From Hirundichthys speculiger (taxonomy: Eukaryota; Chordata; Actinopteri; Beloniformes; Exocoetidae), in contig JAGFBZ010002033.1 of assembly GCA_018398805.1 (NCBI GenBank), positions 434,001 to 498,000 on the forward strand: 64,000 nucleotides of DNA, written 5' to 3'. The position numbers and the translations under genes were made by a program. Below, one piece after another: positions 60,386 to 64,000 of this stretch; within the stretch, counting starts at the first letter, position 1, and each line of letters starts with the position of its first letter. The notes beneath the pieces are model-generated. The model did not search any database. It was not told where the DNA came from and saw only the letters and a program-made list of their open reading frames with translations.

Positions 60386-61459
60386 AATGAAAGCGTACTT
60401 TCCATACTCCTCACCCTCTGAATGATATGTCCCTCATCATCTATCTGCTTCTTCAGCTCTTGTCTTTTTAAAAAAATAGTCCTGGTACAAAGTATGCTAA
60501 TTATTACATGTTAGCGTTCTTGTGGGGTTTTGTGTTTTTCACCATCTGATAAAAATCAGTACAGTTTACTGTTCTTATCTCTATAATCTCTGGATCTTCA
60601 GCTGCTAAATAAATCTCCACCAGCTAGCCACTTGCTCGTTCTTCTTTTTGGTGCTGCAGTCTTTAATGGGTTTATCTCAGCTTTTTGAGTAAAAGCAGCT
60701 TCCTGTTGCAGCTAGGAAAAGGGATTAGATGGGCGGAAACCAAAACAAAATAGTTGTGTGCTGTAAAAACCAAAACAATGAGCCAAAAGAAATCTTCCTT
60801 GGATCTGAAGGAAACTGCACAACTGGACACTAGTTCTCCATATCATATCAGTATAGAAATATTCAAATATGTGATTGCACCTTATTGGAAAAAAAAGTAA
60901 TTACAAGTATGAAGTCATGAGATGAGTGATATCATAGTATATCAGAAATGATGTCCATACATGCTCTGGACAAACAGGTCCCTGTGACTTTTAGACCTCA
61001 AAGCGCCAATTTTACCATAACAGTCCTCACTTTTTTTTTGGAACATATGCCAAATAACTAAACCACAGCAACAGAGTATGCCACTAACCCTCACAGGGAG
61101 CAAAAGGCCCACAACCGCGAGCCAAAGTAGTAAAAAACACAGAATAGTCTGTTTCTGTGGCCACCAGGGACTGAACATCTATCTCAAAAGTCAAGGGATC
61201 AGTAAAAGACACCCTAGGACTAATTATTCTACACAAAGAGGCCAAAACCCAGTGGAAAAAAAGGCCCCAAATCACTAACTAAGCATCATTTAGTATCAGA
61301 AGCACATGCAGGTGCGGCGCCCCAGTCCATGTCTGGGAAAGAGTCAGACATTCAAGCGTAAGAATGCAGAAAAGAAGTTGACATTGTTTTTCAGCATCGT
61401 GTGACACAAACCTGGAATCACACAGGAAAACAAGAGGAAAAATAAAATCAAAATAAATC
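60386..61459. other. Mostly no gene; weak antisense coding-like signal 60940-61280
   Basis: 60940-61280 contains two overlapping minus-strand frames (78 and 63 codons) with protein-like but unrecognised translations. They might belong to the retroviral remnant to the right, but a LINE tail lies between. The rest is AT-rich. Confidence 0.3.
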
Positions 61460-61830
61460 TGACTGAAGTTCACACTTTCAAAGTCAAAGTCAGGTTTTTT
61501 TGTCAATTCCTTCACATGTACTTGACGTCAAACCTCAGAAAAAAAAAAAACATTCAAATAGAGCAAAGTAGAACAAAGTGATGAGTGCAGAATAGTGAGT
61601 GCAATAGAGATAAATAGGTAAACAGAATCTAAAACAGAATAAATAATTCAAAAATAGAGGAACGAGTATGTAAACAGTGTAGTGCAAGAACAGCGAAACC
61701 AGTATATAAACATTGTAAACAAGGACATTGTAGCAGCTGTGGGGTTATTGCACAAGTGAGAGGTAAAGAGCATACTTCCATAAATATTGCACAGGATTTT
61801 GTTCATGTGTTCATTTGTTTTAATAACATA
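61460..61830 (-). mobile_element. LINE 3' UTR and (ctttga)n tail, antisense
   Basis: On the minus strand the sequence runs through attgcactcactattctgca, gtgaaggaattgac and ends in a cctgactttgactttgaaag tail. This layout matches 3' ends of CR1/L2-group LINEs in fish. It directly borders the last recognisable env sequence, so it may have inserted into the retroviral remnant. Confidence 0.55.
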
Positions 61831-64000
61831 GAGGGGGCCAGGAGCCAGAGGTCAGCCAGGATTCAGCTGAATCCCTGTTATGCAGGGTCTGCAGAAGCAA
61901 ATTTAGATGCGACACCACGTGGGCTATGTTAACATAAGTGCAGCCCCCCCATGCAGCAAGGAGCTGGTCCAAGACCAGGCAATTTCACAGACCCACATTA
62001 TGTGTGGGCTTAACCTCTACCAGGGAAGCCTGAAACCACCGATGGTCGCAGCTGTGAGGTTCTCGAAATCAAGTGCCAGATCGTTGACATGATGGTAAGA
62101 CAACGAATCATAAACATCCGACACATGGAAGAAGCTTAGCCAAATAGCACGTCCCACACTAAGCCGGGGTTAAGACTGATAAACGAGTTTACCACAGACC
62201 CATAGGGAACACTGTAAGCACCTAAACCCATCTGAGCTTGGGAACAGAACTTGAGGATTATCGGTGACACCTGAATTACCCACTGGAGTGAGGAGCGCAG
62301 AGATATTAAAAAATGACAGGTAAGAAATCCCTGTTCGATGAAAATAAACATCACTATCGCCTCGATACCAAACCCCGCATGTGGCATTTCTAGTTAGACA
62401 ACAAACACTATGTCCAAGGAACACCTGAAAGGAAAAACAAGACTGATAAAACAAACAGGAGCCTCATAAATCATAGAATTAAAGGTAAACAAAAGGTGAA
62501 AAACCCTCGGATCTTTGACCTGACTGGTGACACTTATAAACTGTATTATAGAACCAGAATAATCAGGAATAGACACACTGCATTTATTCAACACGTCCGA
62601 AGCATTTGCAGCTCTCAGATACTGTAAAACACACTTACACCCCCAATGTCTCTGCTCCAGTAAGTGCCAAGGGAGTAAACGGAACCGAGTTACCAGCAAA
62701 ACGAGACAGAGTTGAGCAAGCATAACAGCTATTCATCACCCCCAATCCAAGGACCGACAGCATCATCTCACAGTACCAACTGTTGCTACAATAATCTGGA
62801 TCTTTAAAGGGCTGAACCCTGGTTGCAGAAGAAACCACTAACATCCCATAGAAACCTTGGTGAGTAGGCTCCTGGCACATGTGAATGAAACCAAAAACAC
62901 ACAATACAATAACATAAACTTAATTAACAATAATATCACATTCAACCCATGACCAAACCCCCCCTTAGGTCACCTCCCCCCTCCGGTGTGAAACGCCTTG
63001 CACATTCCCACAAGGATCCCCATGTTGGTGACACCAGAGACTCGATATCCGTCACATTCCTCTTGAACAGCAGCCATGGGCGACGTGTATGTGATGAAAC
63101 AGTCTTTATTGTGGAAGTGTTAGTCTCTAGCATTGACCTTTATTGTAAAAATGTTCAATACCAGTTCAAAACCCGTCTGGACGCCTTGAAGCCGCCCAAA
63201 GGTCCCAGCGATGCGATGAACAGCCTAGGGACCCTGTGAACCACAGTCCAGACCAGATACTGTCCCACAGCGTCCAGCAGGAAACCAGGGCCCCCACTAC
63301 ACGATGCTAATGGCTGTATGGGTGGTTAGCCAAACCTGGAAGGGACCATTTGCCTTCGCCTTCCAGTGGTTCCCAGTGGGGGCCTAATTACATGGCTGTA
63401 TGCTGTGCAGAGGCCCACTGGCTGGAAGGGCCTGGGCAGCCTTTATCTGTGAGTTGATCTTGGTCAGCACAGAATGTAAACTCCTAAATTACAACAACAC
63501 AGTATTCTCTGTATAATCACACAGCTCAGCTGATAAAAGGATGCATGTTCCTGGACATAGTCCACACCAACAGTGAGGACCAACAGGCAGGGTCTCCATC
63601 CAGGACAGACCTGTGAAAGAGCTTCACAATTTCAACACTTCAGGAGGAGAAAAACACTTATTTCCCCTCCTCTGACTAATAAAGAATTAGTGAGATACCC
63701 CTAATCTACGCATGATCAGAAAGGTTACCTGGTGGTGGATGTGATACCAAAGTCATCCGCACACTCCTTCTTCCTGTAAACTCTATGCAGATCATCACCT
63801 AGTGACAACATCACCTCCATAGACACATGTATGAACTGTGCAAAAAATTAGGAAAAAACATTCATAGTTAAAGCAGCAGCCAGCTCGCTGCCACAGACGT
63901 CTCTCACCCTGTAAATCAGAGGATAGCAGTGCAGTTAGTAAACTCAATAACAAACCCACAGATGTCCTCATCGTTTCTAGTTGCTGCGAAAGCAAGACAA
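61831..64000 (-). pseudogene. Endogenous retrovirus remnant: integrase end and env, antisense
   Basis: On the minus strand, 63450-63320 encodes a decayed retroviral integrase C-terminal domain (a GPFQVWLTT block preceded by a QP...W-type stretch). A plausible env start follows near 63133, and scattered surface and transmembrane-subunit pieces extend down to about 61850. In the transmembrane part there is a DLALDFENL segment (62057-62098) and, about 100 bases on, a remnant of the conserved region usual just before the cysteine motif (61934-61970). Many stops and frameshifts make it non-functional. The env order and style suggest a gamma- or epsilon-like fish retrovirus. The upstream part of pol lies right of the window. 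No LTR is identifiable; the left end meets a LINE tail. Confidence 0.55.

Overview
This window looks like chromosomal DNA from a teleost fish. It is AT-rich and intron-like, with long stretches that hold no open gene. It is crowded with families typical of ray-finned fish: Rex1-like and L2/Maui-like LINEs, PIF-Harbinger, hAT and Tc1/mariner DNA elements, a tRNA-derived SINE, a retroviral remnant, and (TA)n, (CA)n and (TG)n microsatellites. There are no rRNA genes, CRISPR arrays or operons. I found no convincing complete host gene. The only plausible host coding sequence is one possible terminal exon at 50461-50548.

Layout. 1-3.2 kb: a short retroposon, a dispersed repeat, a candidate element with terminal inverted repeats (TIRs) around 1.3-2.0 kb, and a 735-bp element with perfect 44-bp TIRs (2461-3195). 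4.5-8.8 kb: an antisense SINE, an AT-rich tandem array, a GC-rich minisatellite, a dispersed 430-bp repeat, two further insertions of the short retroposon and a 175-bp hAT MITE. 10 kb: a Rex1 3' tail. 12.3-16.5 kb: Harbinger copy 1, a microsatellite, an antisense hAT transposase fragment, a hairpin MITE, an antisense LINE split by a SINE, and a mariner-type MITE. 19-25 kb: small MITEs, an antisense Rex1 tail, Tc1 fragments and a 0.54-kb MITE-like element. 27-29.6 kb: Harbinger copy 2, inverted relative to copy 1 and carrying a tRNA-like insertion, then a hAT element with intact 8-bp target duplications.

31-45 kb: a second hairpin MITE, a Tc1 fragment split by an antisense LINE, a Tc1/mariner MITE, hAT-like debris, a (TA)n tract running into a 5'-truncated Rex1 element, and a second copy of the 430-bp repeat split by a TTAA-flanked MITE. 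46.9-53.7 kb: a C-terminal and an endonuclease fragment of one further LINE family, the second ending at another (TA)n tract, with the possible host exon between them. 57.5-60.4 kb: the longest coding stretch, an L2/Maui-like LINE whose reverse transcriptase frame is broken by only two stop codons. 61.8-64.0 kb: the antisense 3' part of an endogenous retrovirus (integrase end, then env) running off the right edge.

The genes do not form a pathway. What links the features is insertion history. At least six nested or junction-resolved insertions can be read directly from target-site duplications (TSDs) or from comparison with an uninterrupted second copy in the same window. All family names rest on recognised motifs without a database search.
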